From contig NZ_JBFOKR010000007.1 of NCBI RefSeq assembly GCF_047246645.1, forward strand, positions 62,001-126,000: a stretch of DNA of 64,000 nt, in the 5' to 3' direction. The position numbers were made by a program, and so were the translations under genes. Numbering within the stretch: position 1 is the stretch's first letter; every line of letters starts with the position of its first letter. A model generated the notes under the pieces. It was given only the letters and a program-made list of their open reading frames with translations, searched no databases and was not told the DNA's origin. Shown here piece after piece: positions 26,444 through 33,868 of the stretch. The stretch is from Ferdinandcohnia sp047246645. GTDB lineage: Bacteria; Bacillota; Bacilli; Bacillales; Bacillaceae_L.

Positions 26444-26478
26444 AAACAAACTAGAATTTTATATTCTAGTTTGTTTTC
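26444..26478. terminator. Bidirectional terminator between convergent genes
   Basis: Perfect 14-bp stem AAACAAACTAGAAT/ATTCTAGTTTGTTT with a TTTAT loop. It contains the stop codon of the acetyltransferase gene. Confidence 0.85.
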
Positions 26479-27017
26479 CATATCTCATATAAATGATAAC
26501 TGTTATGGTCTTTAAGACTTTCAACTTGACCGGATACTTCTTTTACAAACTTCATACCGAGTACTTTTATAATGTTGAGAGAAGGGCTATTTTTGGGGTG
26601 AACGATTCCAACCACTTTAGGCAGCCCTATTGTCTCAAAGCCATAATCTAAAACAGCTTTGGCGGCTTCTTTAGCATACCCCTTACCTTGGTGTTTTTGA
26701 GTCAGGCTATAATATAGTTCAACTTCTTCTGGATTTAAATCGTTTGGTCCTAAACCGCTAATTCCAATAAATTCACCAGTTTCTCTTAGAAAAACAGATA
26801 AATTGAATTTATATATCTTTTCCTTTGTATTCTTTGCATTGCAGTTCATTGACCATGTAATCAAGTTCATTATTTCTTGTAAATTTGCAGGAGGAACTTC
26901 TGGCATATAGTTAAAGTGTCCCGGTTCCTGTGTCATTTTATATAATGATTCTGCATCTTCTTGTTGATATGGGCGAATCAATAACCGTTCAGTTTCAATT
27001 ACTGCACTAATAAACAT
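26466..27017 (-). CDS. GNAT-family N-acetyltransferase (RimJ/RimL-like)
   Basis: A 183-residue acetyltransferase that would use acetyl-CoA. It begins IETERLLIRPYQQEDAESLY, the usual RimJ/RimL entry, and has the acetyl-CoA loop KHQGKGYAKEAAKAVLDYGF and a final HPKNSPSLNIIKVLGMKFVKEV block. The acceptor (ribosomal protein, antibiotic or small amine) cannot be told from sequence. ATG 27017. The gene is single. Confidence 0.85.
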   Translation of the reverse strand: MFISAVIETERLLIRPYQQEDAESLYKMTQEPGHFNYMPEVPPANLQEIMNLITWSMNCNAKNTKEKIYKFNLSVFLRETGEFIGISGLGPNDLNPEEVELYYSLTQKHQGKGYAKEAAKAVLDYGFETIGLPKVVGIVHPKNSPSLNIIKVLGMKFVKEVSGQVESLKDHNSYHLYEIWKTN

Positions 27018-27207
27018 ACAACTTTCACTCTTTTCTTTTGTATTTTTACTAGAATACTATAGTGCATTTCTATGGCGATATTTATATACCATACCACTAG
27101 TTAAATCTGTGTTGTTTGCCATATATAGTAGAATACAAATAAAAAGTCATATTCGGTAGTGAAGGAAGTAATAAAAAAGTTATAAGATTGCGTTTAGACC
27201 AGCTCCA

Positions 27208-27238
27208 ATAAAAAAAGCCCCTACCAATAGGTAAGAGC
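27208..27238 (-). terminator. Terminator of the acidic-protein gene
   Basis: On the minus strand CTCTTACC pairs with GGTAGGGG (including G-T pairs), then GCTTTTTTTATT. Confidence 0.7.
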
Positions 27239-27264
27239 AGTAAAAAAAGAAGAGGTATTATAGG

Positions 27265-27999
27265 TTAATCTATGTAGTCTCCAACATCTCCCATAGAATC
27301 TAAGTGGCTTGCAATCATAGCGATAATTGTACCAGCTTCCTCTTTACTGAAAATAAAGTTTGTTTCATCCTTAAGTAATTGGTCTTCTTCTGTCCAAATA
27401 CGATTTATTCTTTTTAAAACGCCATCACCAGTTTCTTGAATCACTCCGAATTGGTAGGTGACCTCCACTTCGTTCTCCTCATAATAGGCAGTTACTTCAG
27501 GTGTTTCCCATTCCACATCAATCTCATCGTAAATTGTAACCTCGCCGTTATCTTCTAATTCTTGTAGTTCTTCATCGTCCATATAAAGGATATCATCGTC
27601 ATCTTCGTCATCAGAAACATAAACTAATTCAGTATCTCCAGTATAGTCATCTTCTTCAACTGTGTATGATACTTCACCCATATCTCCATTCATATAATTA
27701 TGAAAGCTTTCGTGAACAGCATCAACAATGTCCTCGATGTCCGGTAACACTACTTTGCTTAGATGACCAGTTTCAGGGTCAACGGTTTCCATATAAAATT
27801 CTTCATTATTTGGGTCGAAAAAGAGAGAGCAAAAGTAGTCTCTTTCAATATCAGCTTCCACTTCTGTAAAAAACTCAATCCGAGGATGCTTTGAACCACG
27901 TTCTACTGACATTTGTCCAACTTGATCATATTTCTCACATATTGATTCAAGATTATCCTGTAATTCCCCAATGACTCTGTCAAACCATTCTAATGACAT
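27265..27999 (-). CDS. Highly acidic hypothetical protein
   Basis: I do not recognise this protein. It has 244 residues, no hydrophobic segment, and a strongly acidic composition, with runs such as SDDEDDDDILYMDDEE around residues 125-145. The C-terminal part ends DSMGDVGDYID. It should be cytoplasmic. ATG 27999 is chosen because AAGGTGGG lies about seven bases upstream; the GTG at 28011 overlaps that site. A terminator follows. The acidic middle could be a flexible linker between two small domains (about 1-110 and 150-244). Confidence 0.65.
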   Translation of the reverse strand: MSLEWFDRVIGELQDNLESICEKYDQVGQMSVERGSKHPRIEFFTEVEADIERDYFCSLFFDPNNEEFYMETVDPETGHLSKVVLPDIEDIVDAVHESFHNYMNGDMGEVSYTVEEDDYTGDTELVYVSDDEDDDDILYMDDEELQELEDNGEVTIYDEIDVEWETPEVTAYYEENEVEVTYQFGVIQETGDGVLKRINRIWTEEDQLLKDETNFIFSKEEAGTIIAMIASHLDSMGDVGDYID

Positions 28000-28215
28000 G
28001 AAAAATCCCACCTTTCAAGGTTATTGTTTTTAGTATTACCCTACTGGTTGGAATTTCAGTTCGTTATACGACGGAAATATTTGGATGTGTATTTGAGAAT
28101 GATTCACATGGAAATTAAAGGAAATCCTTACTACCAAATAAAGTAGCTGAAATAATGAACAGTTAACCTTCTCAACTGCTCATGAATAAGATATAGGCAG
28201 ATGAGGAGGAAAAAT

Positions 28216-29100
28216 ATGTTATATATAGTACAGGCGGGAGATACATTGTTTGGAATTGCCAACAGGTATAAAAGTAGCATTCAATCAATCATTGGGGCTA
28301 ATATTATTTGTAACCCGAATTATATTTTTATAGGACAGCCATTGATAATACCAAATCCAGAAGTTGATTTACCAAAGGCGGGCGGCTCACCTTATTATGT
28401 AGTTAATGTGGGTGATTCGTTATGGTGTTTAGCTTCACAGTTTTCACAAAGTATCCAGGTAGTTGCGGAAGCAAATCAGATAAAAAACATTAATCAGATA
28501 TATGTTGGCCAGGAATTGCTTATTGGAGTAAATCAGCCAAATCCTACTGAATTATTTGAAACATGGAATATCACTGAGGATGAATGCGAGTTTTTAAACT
28601 CTGCTGGATTATATGGGGTTTATTATCTTGGTTCTTTTCTATGGGAATCACTTGGAATCCGAGCGTTGCCATATCTTAAGAGATTACTCACTCATCCTTG
28701 TATGGAAGTACGTTATCATGCTGTAATGAGTCTTGGAAGAATATCAACGGGTGGTGAGACATATACACTTCTATTACAGGCAACTCAAGATCCTGACCAA
28801 AATGTTGCGGAACTAGCATCATTGGCTGTAAAAAGATTTCAACTTGTACAAAGATGGTCTAAGAGGGTACACGTTGTAACTTCAGATACGCTGCTATTTA
28901 GAAATATAGATGTTAGTTCTTCAAGCACAAGTATTTCAAGAGGAACACCAGTTATTGTTATAAGATGGTATATTCCAAGCCCAACTGGAGAGGTTATACC
29001 ACCGGGAAGATTGGCTACGTTTGAGTTAATACAAAATCTTGAAACCGGTGAGGTTGGATATATTGAAAGAGTTGGCTACGGTGCGATACAGCTTTTGTAA
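28216..29100 (+). CDS. LysM / HEAT-repeat / SH3-like surface or spore protein
   Basis: The 294-residue protein begins with two LysM peptidoglycan-binding modules (residues 2-46 and 58-103, both containing a GDTL or GDSL core and a GQ.L.I end). After a linker comes a HEAT-like helical repeat (LPYLKRLLTHPCMEVRYHA, about residues 150-185), and the C-terminus looks like a beta-rich SH3-type domain. No signal peptide is visible, as in several Bacillus spore-coat LysM proteins such as SafA, so assembly onto the forespore or release by another route is possible. ATG 28216 follows AGGAGG; the earlier ATG at 28201 lies just ahead of and overlaps that site. Function inferred from domains. Confidence 0.75.
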   Translation: MLYIVQAGDTLFGIANRYKSSIQSIIGANIICNPNYIFIGQPLIIPNPEVDLPKAGGSPYYVVNVGDSLWCLASQFSQSIQVVAEANQIKNINQIYVGQELLIGVNQPNPTELFETWNITEDECEFLNSAGLYGVYYLGSFLWESLGIRALPYLKRLLTHPCMEVRYHAVMSLGRISTGGETYTLLLQATQDPDQNVAELASLAVKRFQLVQRWSKRVHVVTSDTLLFRNIDVSSSSTSISRGTPVIVIRWYIPSPTGEVIPPGRLATFELIQNLETGEVGYIERVGYGAIQLL

Positions 29101-29138
29101 CTGGAGTTTATAGAACAATATGTATTAAAAACACGTTC

Positions 29139-29176
29139 AGGAGTGAGTACAATAATTTGGATATCGCTCCTTTTTA
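29139..29176 (+). terminator. Terminator of the LysM/HEAT gene
   Basis: AGGAGTGA pairs with TCGCTCCT (one G-T pair) followed by TTTTATT. Confidence 0.7.
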
Positions 29177-29292
29177 TTGCTCCTCGTTCGTGTGGACCGT
29201 CTATTCTAATAGGGCTGCAATGGCTTTTCAAAACATAAAATTAATTAACCACTATTGCTAACTTATTAAATGTGAATTATTTGTGAAGTCTA

Positions 29293-29321
29293 TTGTATTT
29301 AGTGTAAATCTGAAGTATAGT
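29293..29321 (+). promoter_or_regulatory. Sigma-A-like promoter of the doxX-like gene
   Basis: TTGTAT-N17-TATAGT, predicting transcription from about 29328, just ahead of the first Rex-like box. The 345-bp gap 29101-29445 contains only this terminator, promoter and the two boxes. Confidence 0.6.
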
Positions 29322-29336
29322 AAGAGTGTAGAAAGT

Positions 29337-29354
29337 TAGTGAAACATTTCACAA
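29337..29354. promoter_or_regulatory. Rex-like operator 1
   Basis: TAGTGAA-N4-TTCACAA: one mismatch to the Rex consensus TTGTGAA-N4-TTCACAA. Lies at the predicted transcription start. Confidence 0.7.
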
Positions 29355-29406
29355 ACTACTACAACTAAAGCTGACAGCTATTATACCATTATTTTTTTAC
29401 TAACAT

Positions 29407-29424
29407 TTGTGAAAAACTTCACAA
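29407..29424. promoter_or_regulatory. Rex-like operator 2
   Basis: TTGTGAA-AAAC-TTCACAA: perfect match to the Rex consensus half-sites, 22 bp before the doxX-like start codon. Confidence 0.8.
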
Positions 29425-29445
29425 TATGAAATAAAGGGAGAGATT

Positions 29446-29949
29446 ATGATGAGAACATTCTTAAAAGGACCTAAAATGGCAGTACTTTGGACAATAATAC
29501 GAATTTGGCTAGGAATTCAGTGGATTGAGGCTGGTTGGCATAAAATGACTGATGGATTCGATGCAGGAGGCTTCTTACAAGGAGCCATTGCACAAGCTGG
29601 TGGAGATCACCCGGCAGTACAAGGATGGTACGCGGCATTCCTTGAAGGTTTTGCAGTACCGAACGTAGAGTTATTCAATGTGTTAATTCCTTGGGGAGAA
29701 GTATTAGTTGGTCTTGGATTAATACTAGGTGCTGCAACAATTCCGGCACTTATCGCAGGTGCATTCATGAACTTAAACTTCTTACTTGCAGGAACAGTAA
29801 GCACAAACCCAATACTAATGACTGTAGCGGTAATACTACTATTTGTTGGAGCAGCAAGCTACCACTACGGAGTTGATAGATTCGCAATTCCATTCATTAA
29901 AAAACAAATGAACAACAATGAAACTGAAAACACAGTAAATGCTGCTTAA
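29446..29949 (+). CDS. DoxX/TQO-small-subunit-like membrane protein
   Basis: A 167-residue protein with four hydrophobic helices and the DoxX entry WTIIRIWLGIQWIEAGWHKM, plus the central LIPWGEVLVGLGLILGAATIP block. DoxX-family proteins relate to thiosulfate:quinone oxidoreductase subunits and to membrane redox complexes. AAAGGGAGAG precedes two adjacent ATG codons (29446 and 29449). Two Rex-like operators lie between promoter and start, so the gene is probably derepressed when NADH is high or oxygen is low. Terminator at 29956. Confidence 0.85.
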   Translation: MMRTFLKGPKMAVLWTIIRIWLGIQWIEAGWHKMTDGFDAGGFLQGAIAQAGGDHPAVQGWYAAFLEGFAVPNVELFNVLIPWGEVLVGLGLILGAATIPALIAGAFMNLNFLLAGTVSTNPILMTVAVILLFVGAASYHYGVDRFAIPFIKKQMNNNETENTVNAA

Positions 29950-29955
29950 CTTGAG

Positions 29956-29990
29956 AAAGAAGGTTTCCTATACAGGGAACCTTCTTTTTT
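29956..29990 (+). terminator. Terminator of the doxX-like gene
   Basis: GAAGGTTTCC/GGAACCTTC stem followed by six T residues; the 95-bp repeat begins immediately after. Confidence 0.85.
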
Positions 29991-30085
29991 GGCAGATAGG
30001 AAAGCATAAAATTCTTTCCTATCTGCATAAGTGTAACTACGGCTCTGCGGTCGCCTAAAGGCTAGGCAATCGCCGAGTTTTCTAA
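29991..30085 (+). repeat. 95-bp dispersed repeat, copy 1
   Basis: Starts with a 13-bp hairpin (GCAGATAGGAAAG/CTTTCCTATCTGC) followed by CTACGGCTCTGCGGTCGCC, AAAGGC and CAATCGCCGAG, which can fold into a second CGGC/GCCG stem, then TTTTCTAA. The copy at 48894-48988 is the same length with three mismatches. Confidence 0.9.
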
Positions 30086-30155
30086 TAGAAAAATATAACC
30101 AAACCCTTATCGAGTGATAGAATAGGATATATTACATAATTTGGGGGATGTCTTT

Positions 30156-30455
30156 ATGAAAGAAATGACAAAGAAAATTATTGAGTTTTGTGATGAAAGA
30201 GGTTGGACTCTATATCATAATGAAAAGGACTTAGCCATTTCCGTTTCAATTGAAGCAAGTGAACTTCTTGAAAACTTTCAGTGGCGAAGCAGTGAAGAAG
30301 CAGTCTCAGAGACCAGGCAGAATATTAAGGAAGAAATGGCTGATGTTTTGATTTACCTACTACAATTAGCAAATAAGATGGATGTTGATTTAGAAGCGGA
30401 AGTATATAAGAAAATGGAGAAAAATGCATTAAAGTATCCGGTGAAAACCGTTTAA
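30156..30455 (+). CDS. MazG-like nucleotide pyrophosphohydrolase
   Basis: A 99-residue all-helical MazG/RS21-C6-type protein, which hydrolyses (d)NTPs to monophosphates and pyrophosphate as house-cleaning. The metal-binding acidic pattern is visible: EASELLENFQW and EEMADVLIYLLQLA, the EXXE and EXXD pairs of the family. ATG 30156 is preceded by GGGGG at eight bases; the TTG at 30141 has no suitable site. It lies 70 bases after the 95-bp repeat. Cytoplasmic; partner nucleotide unknown. Confidence 0.85.
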   Translation: MKEMTKKIIEFCDERGWTLYHNEKDLAISVSIEASELLENFQWRSSEEAVSETRQNIKEEMADVLIYLLQLANKMDVDLEAEVYKKMEKNALKYPVKTV

Positions 30456-30586
30456 GGGTATTCCTAAGCAAAATTGAAGGGAATATCTTAGTAACTATAT
30501 TTATCTGCCTAATAATCATATATTAGTGTTAATGTCCATACCGATAAAAGAAAGAACGCATAAGCTATCAAAAAAGGAGAATACTC

Positions 30587-30841
30587 ATGGACATTGTTAG
30601 TTTAGTTCTTTCAGCAATTATTGCAATGATAATTGGAACGGTAGCCGGAAAATTATCACCGTTTGATACACCTGGTAGCTGGGCGGGAGCAATTGTAGCT
30701 GGCTTTATTGGTGCTTGGCTCGGACCTCTCTTATTTGGGGCATGGGGTCCAATGATAGCAGGTTTTTCTTTAGTCCCAGCACTATTAGGAGCTATTATTG
30801 TTGTTGTAATATTGGGTGCAATATCAAAAGCTTTAAAATAA
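30587..30841 (+). CDS. GlsB/YeaQ/YmgE-family small membrane protein
   Basis: An 84-residue protein made of about three hydrophobic segments with many Gly residues: IIGTVAGKLSPFDTPGSW, GAIVAGFIGAWLGPLLFG and LGAIIVVVILGAI. This is the transglycosylase-associated (PF04226) family, commonly induced by general stress, with no agreed activity. AAAAAGGAG precedes the ATG. It ends at a strong terminator and is single. Confidence 0.85.
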   Translation: MDIVSLVLSAIIAMIIGTVAGKLSPFDTPGSWAGAIVAGFIGAWLGPLLFGAWGPMIAGFSLVPALLGAIIVVVILGAISKALK

Positions 30842-30844
30842 CTA

Positions 30845-30894
30845 AAAACTACCTGTCTACTCCATTAAAATGGAAGAGGATAGGTAGTTTTTTT
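30845..30894. terminator. Terminator between GlsB-like and staygreen-like genes
   Basis: AAAACTACCT/AGGTAGTTTT stem with an inner CTCCATT/AATGGAAG hairpin; T-run on the plus strand and A-run giving T-run on the minus strand. Confidence 0.8.
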
Positions 30895-30895
30895 C

Positions 30896-31345
30896 TCAGA
30901 TTTTATAAGTTAGAAAGTGCCCCCAATTTTCACTTTTGTTGTATTGTGGGTAAGAAGACATAAAAGTAACAATAATAGGTGCAAAGTCTAAATGAGGATA
31001 TGCGGCAAATAATCTTCTATCTCCATAACGAATTGCTTTCAAGGCTAAGGGTAGTTCACGTTTGAAAATAGAGTATCTAAATGCAGCTGTATTTTTATCG
31101 ATATTTTCACCTATATATAAATAAACGTGGTAATAATACTGTCCATTTGTTAATCTCCATTCTCCAAGTACTTCATCTCTTTGAGAATTGATTTTATCTA
31201 AAGCGTATTGTAGGCCAAGGGTTAAAAAGAGTTCTCCTGTAACATCTGAATGGGTAAGAGTGTATTTTCTTTGTAATATAGGTGATGTAGCTGTAATTCC
31301 ATTTCTGAACTCTACAGAGAGCTTGTTAGGATCGAATTTGCTCAC
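30896..31345 (-). CDS. Staygreen-family protein (SGR homologue)
   Basis: A 149-residue protein that starts FDPNKLSVEFRNGITATSPILQRKYTLTHSDVTGELFLTLG (residues 4-44). The RKYTLTHSDVTGELFLTLG pattern is the core of the staygreen family, whose plant members remove Mg from chlorophyll a. Bacterial homologues exist in organisms without chlorophyll and some are reported to dechelate Mg. Length is shorter than plant proteins, which have a transit peptide and a Cys-rich tail. Start GTG 31345 with AAGGGATG upstream. Single gene on the minus strand, convergent with the GlsB-like gene. Substrate here is unknown. Confidence 0.85.
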   Translation of the reverse strand: MSKFDPNKLSVEFRNGITATSPILQRKYTLTHSDVTGELFLTLGLQYALDKINSQRDEVLGEWRLTNGQYYYHVYLYIGENIDKNTAAFRYSIFKRELPLALKAIRYGDRRLFAAYPHLDFAPIIVTFMSSYPQYNKSENWGHFLTYKI

Positions 31346-31621
31346 TTTCTACACATCCCTTGATTTAAATTGGATTACATAAGTAACTATTTATTCAACT
31401 ATAACTTAAGACAGATAATTCCCTTAAGCTTAATTGATATAGGAATGTTTCCTTATGATATTTATAGTTTATTAATATGTTGCAGGTTGTAGAAAGTAGC
31501 TTAATTTTAAATTCCGATTGCATGAAATTTGCCTATGCGAAAACTTTAATAAATAATAGAGATAGTAAAAAATTACTAAAAATACGATATATTCGTTAAG
31601 GAAGAGGCTGGAGGGACTTAA

Positions 31622-32674
31622 TTGGAAATAGGAATAAGTACATTCGTAGAAACAACACCTGATGTAAAAACAGGTGAAGTGATAAGTCACGCACAAAGGT
31701 TACGTGAAGTGGTTGAGGAAATTATACTTGCTGATCAAGTTGGTTTAGACGTATTCGGTGTTGGCGAACATCACCGCGAAGATTATGCAGCTTCGTCTCC
31801 AGCAGTAGTGCTAGCTGCAGCTGCTCCTCAGACCAAAAGGATACGGTTAACAAGTGCTGTTACCGTGCTTTCTTCTGCGGATCCGGTACGTGTTTTTCAG
31901 GAATTTGCTACCCTTGATGCCGTTTCAAATGGGAGAGCAGAAATCATGGCGGGCAGAGGATCATTCATCGAATCTTTTCCACTGTTTGGGTATGACTTGA
32001 CAGATTACAATGAGCTGTTTGAAGAAAAATTAGACCTTTTACTTCGAATTCGCGAATCTGAAAAAGTAACCTGGCAAGGGAAGCACCGTCCTGCTATTAC
32101 TAATCTGGGAGTCTATCCAAGGCCGGTACAGGATCCACTTCCTGTTTGGATAGGAAGTGGCGGTAATTCTGAATCTGTTGTTCGAGCAGGCCTGCTAGGT
32201 TTACCACTTGTATTAGCAATTATCGGAGGTAGTCCATCTCAATTTGCACCATTAGTTGAACTGTACAAAAAGGCAGCTGCGCATGCGGGTCATGATGCTT
32301 CAAAGCTACCTGTAGCATCGCATTCACATGGTTTTATTGCTGATAGTACAGATGAAGCGGCAGATAAATTTTATCCATCAACGCAACAAGCAATGAATAA
32401 ATTAGGCCGTGAACGCGGATGGGGACCTTATACTAGACAAACCTTTGATTATGCAAGAAGCTTTGATGGAGCTTTGTATGTTGGAGACCCTGAATATGTA
32501 GCTCAAAAGATTATTCACTTACGCAAAAACGTAGGGATAACTAGGTTTATGCTACACGTACCCGTTGGAACTATGCCTCATGACCAAGTTATGAGAGCAA
32601 TCGAATTACTTGGGAAAGAAGTTGCCCCACGTGTACGCGAAGAAGTTGCGAAATGGGAAGCAGAAAAAAAATAA
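31622..32674 (+). CDS. Luciferase-like (LLM class) flavin-dependent monooxygenase
   Basis: A 350-residue TIM-barrel protein of the bacterial luciferase family, using reduced FMN or F420. Conserved sections: GVGEHHREDYAASSPAVVLAAAA (residues about 50-72), TSAVTVLSSADPVRVFQEFATLD and GRAEIMAGRGSFIESFPLFG. TTG start 31622 has GGAGGG upstream at nine bases. It resembles the group often annotated only as LLM class oxidoreductase, so the substrate is not known. Ends at a terminator, single gene. FMN is more likely than F420 in this kind of host. Confidence 0.85.
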   Translation: MEIGISTFVETTPDVKTGEVISHAQRLREVVEEIILADQVGLDVFGVGEHHREDYAASSPAVVLAAAAPQTKRIRLTSAVTVLSSADPVRVFQEFATLDAVSNGRAEIMAGRGSFIESFPLFGYDLTDYNELFEEKLDLLLRIRESEKVTWQGKHRPAITNLGVYPRPVQDPLPVWIGSGGNSESVVRAGLLGLPLVLAIIGGSPSQFAPLVELYKKAAAHAGHDASKLPVASHSHGFIADSTDEAADKFYPSTQQAMNKLGRERGWGPYTRQTFDYARSFDGALYVGDPEYVAQKIIHLRKNVGITRFMLHVPVGTMPHDQVMRAIELLGKEVAPRVREEVAKWEAEKK

Positions 32675-32683
32675 CAATAAATA

Positions 32684-32726
32684 GTAGGGATCCACTGTTT
32701 TTTTAATGGTGGGTCCTTACTTTTTT
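32684..32726 (+). terminator. Terminator of the LLM oxidoreductase gene
   Basis: GTAGGGATCCAC pairs with GTGGGTCCTTAC (with mismatched A-C positions), loop rich in T, then TTTTTTG. Confidence 0.75.
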
Positions 32727-32798
32727 GAGTGGAAAAAGGAGTATGCCAAAGATTGTAGAAATAGTATTAAAAAGAATTAATTTTTAGGGAGAGAATAC

Positions 32799-33281
32799 AT
32801 GAGTAATCAACAAGGAAGTCTATCACACAAACATCTAGCAGTAGATTGTTTTAATAAAACCTGGGATTTGTTGGACAAAGGAAATCGTAGTCTTATTGAA
32901 GAAGAACAAATGGTTCACCTTTGTCATACTTCCTTTTGGCATTGGACACAGGTAGATGACCGTACTCCTCAAAATATATATATTGGGTATTGGCAGCTTT
33001 CTAGAGTTTACTCGGTAGTTGGAAATGGCGGACAAGCATTATATTACGCGGACCAATGTGTGAAAGTGAGTACTGAAGCAGAGCTTCCTCCATTTTTTAT
33101 TGCATATGCTTATGAGGCTCGAGCTAGAGCCCAGCTTGTTTTAAAACAATTGACTGAAGCAGGGGAAAGTTTAGAACTTGCCGGGACATTCATTAACTTG
33201 GTAAAGATTGAAGAAAGTAAGAAACTAGTCGAAACTGATATAGTTGAATTAGGGAAAGAACTATCAGGTTTAGTTCAATAA
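32799..33281 (+). CDS. TPR-like helical hypothetical protein
   Basis: I do not recognise an enzyme activity. The 160 residues are soluble and helical. Middle segments GYWQLSRVYSVVGNGGQALYYADQC and AYAYEARARAQLVLKQLTEAGESLELAG have the A/G/L spacing of tetratricopeptide-type helix pairs, so it may be a small scaffold or binding protein. AGGGAGAG precedes the ATG. It is single, ended by a bidirectional terminator. Similar proteins occur widely in Bacillus without a known role. Confidence 0.65.
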   Translation: MSNQQGSLSHKHLAVDCFNKTWDLLDKGNRSLIEEEQMVHLCHTSFWHWTQVDDRTPQNIYIGYWQLSRVYSVVGNGGQALYYADQCVKVSTEAELPPFFIAYAYEARARAQLVLKQLTEAGESLELAGTFINLVKIEESKKLVETDIVELGKELSGLVQ

Positions 33282-33293
33282 TTTAAATAGTTC

Positions 33294-33322
33294 AGAGCAA
33301 CCTTTTGTAGGGTTGCTCTTTC
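33294..33322. terminator. Bidirectional terminator
   Basis: AGAGCAACC/GGTTGCTCT perfect 9-bp stem with T-rich flank; also ends the convergent holin-like gene. Confidence 0.8.
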
Positions 33323-33328
33323 GTGTAT

Positions 33329-33643
33329 TTACATGTTTTTATCAGTAAATGCTTGCTGTTCTAGTTCTACAGTTTTCTTCTGTTGTCTTTCTGTTCTTGC
33401 TGTAGCCGTTTGTTTAAACATTTGATGTCCAAACACAGCGACACCTGCAGCTAAGATACCGTTTATTATTGCATCAATCGAAAAACCAAAGGAATAGATT
33501 CCAAAACCTAAAGAAGCCCCAAACAGGATCCATAAAATCGACCAATTTGGTACCTTAGGTGTCTGTTTTAAGGCGTAACCCAACACCCATAGTACAGGAA
33601 TAAACATATGATAATTTTGATCTAGAAAATCACCTAATTCCAT
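33329..33643 (-). CDS. Holin-like small membrane protein (phage_holin_5_2 type)
   Basis: A 104-residue protein with three hydrophobic segments (residues 12-30, 36-55 and 58-75) and a charged C-terminal tail (ATARTERQQKKTVELEQQ), matching the Bacillus phage-holin family that forms membrane lesions for endolysin release. There are no other phage genes around it and no endolysin next to it, so it may be a domesticated relic or have a chromosomal role. ATG 33643 follows AGGAGG; the GTG at 33652 overlaps that site. Confidence 0.75.
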   Translation of the reverse strand: MELGDFLDQNYHMFIPVLWVLGYALKQTPKVPNWSILWILFGASLGFGIYSFGFSIDAIINGILAAGVAVFGHQMFKQTATARTERQQKKTVELEQQAFTDKNM

Positions 33644-33793
33644 GTTTTTCACCTCCTAAAACTCGTACTATTTCACTGATATAGTATGAATAATAACGTC
33701 GAATTGCTTGTTCATATGTAACATTAAAAAAAGTTTGGCTATTGCCTAGCAAAAAAAATTTTAAAAAATTGAAAGTTACTACTTATTTTGATA

Positions 33794-33842
33794 TTGACCA
33801 AATTGAGTGTTGGGAAGATAATAAGTGAGTAAGCACTCACTT
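33794..33842 (+). promoter_or_regulatory. Promoter and TetR-type operator of the ABC exporter operon
   Basis: TTGACC (33794-33799), 17-base spacer, GATAAT (33817-33822). It is immediately followed by AAGTGAGT-AAGC-ACTCACTT (33823-33842), a perfect 8-bp inverted repeat that would cover the transcription start. This is a typical repressor arrangement, and a TetR gene ends the operon. Confidence 0.8.
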
Positions 33843-33868
33843 TTTTTGTAAAGAGGAGGCAATTTTAG

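Noticed and set aside
28094..28108. Fur/Zur/PerR-like box TGAGAAT-G-ATTCACA upstream of the LysM/HEAT gene
   Set aside because: Only about 11 of 14 consensus positions match and the arms are not symmetric; it is too weak to list as a site.
33329..33643. Prophage remnant suggested by the holin-like gene
   Set aside because: No endolysin, capsid, integrase or attachment repeat is near; flanking genes are ordinary chromosomal ones.
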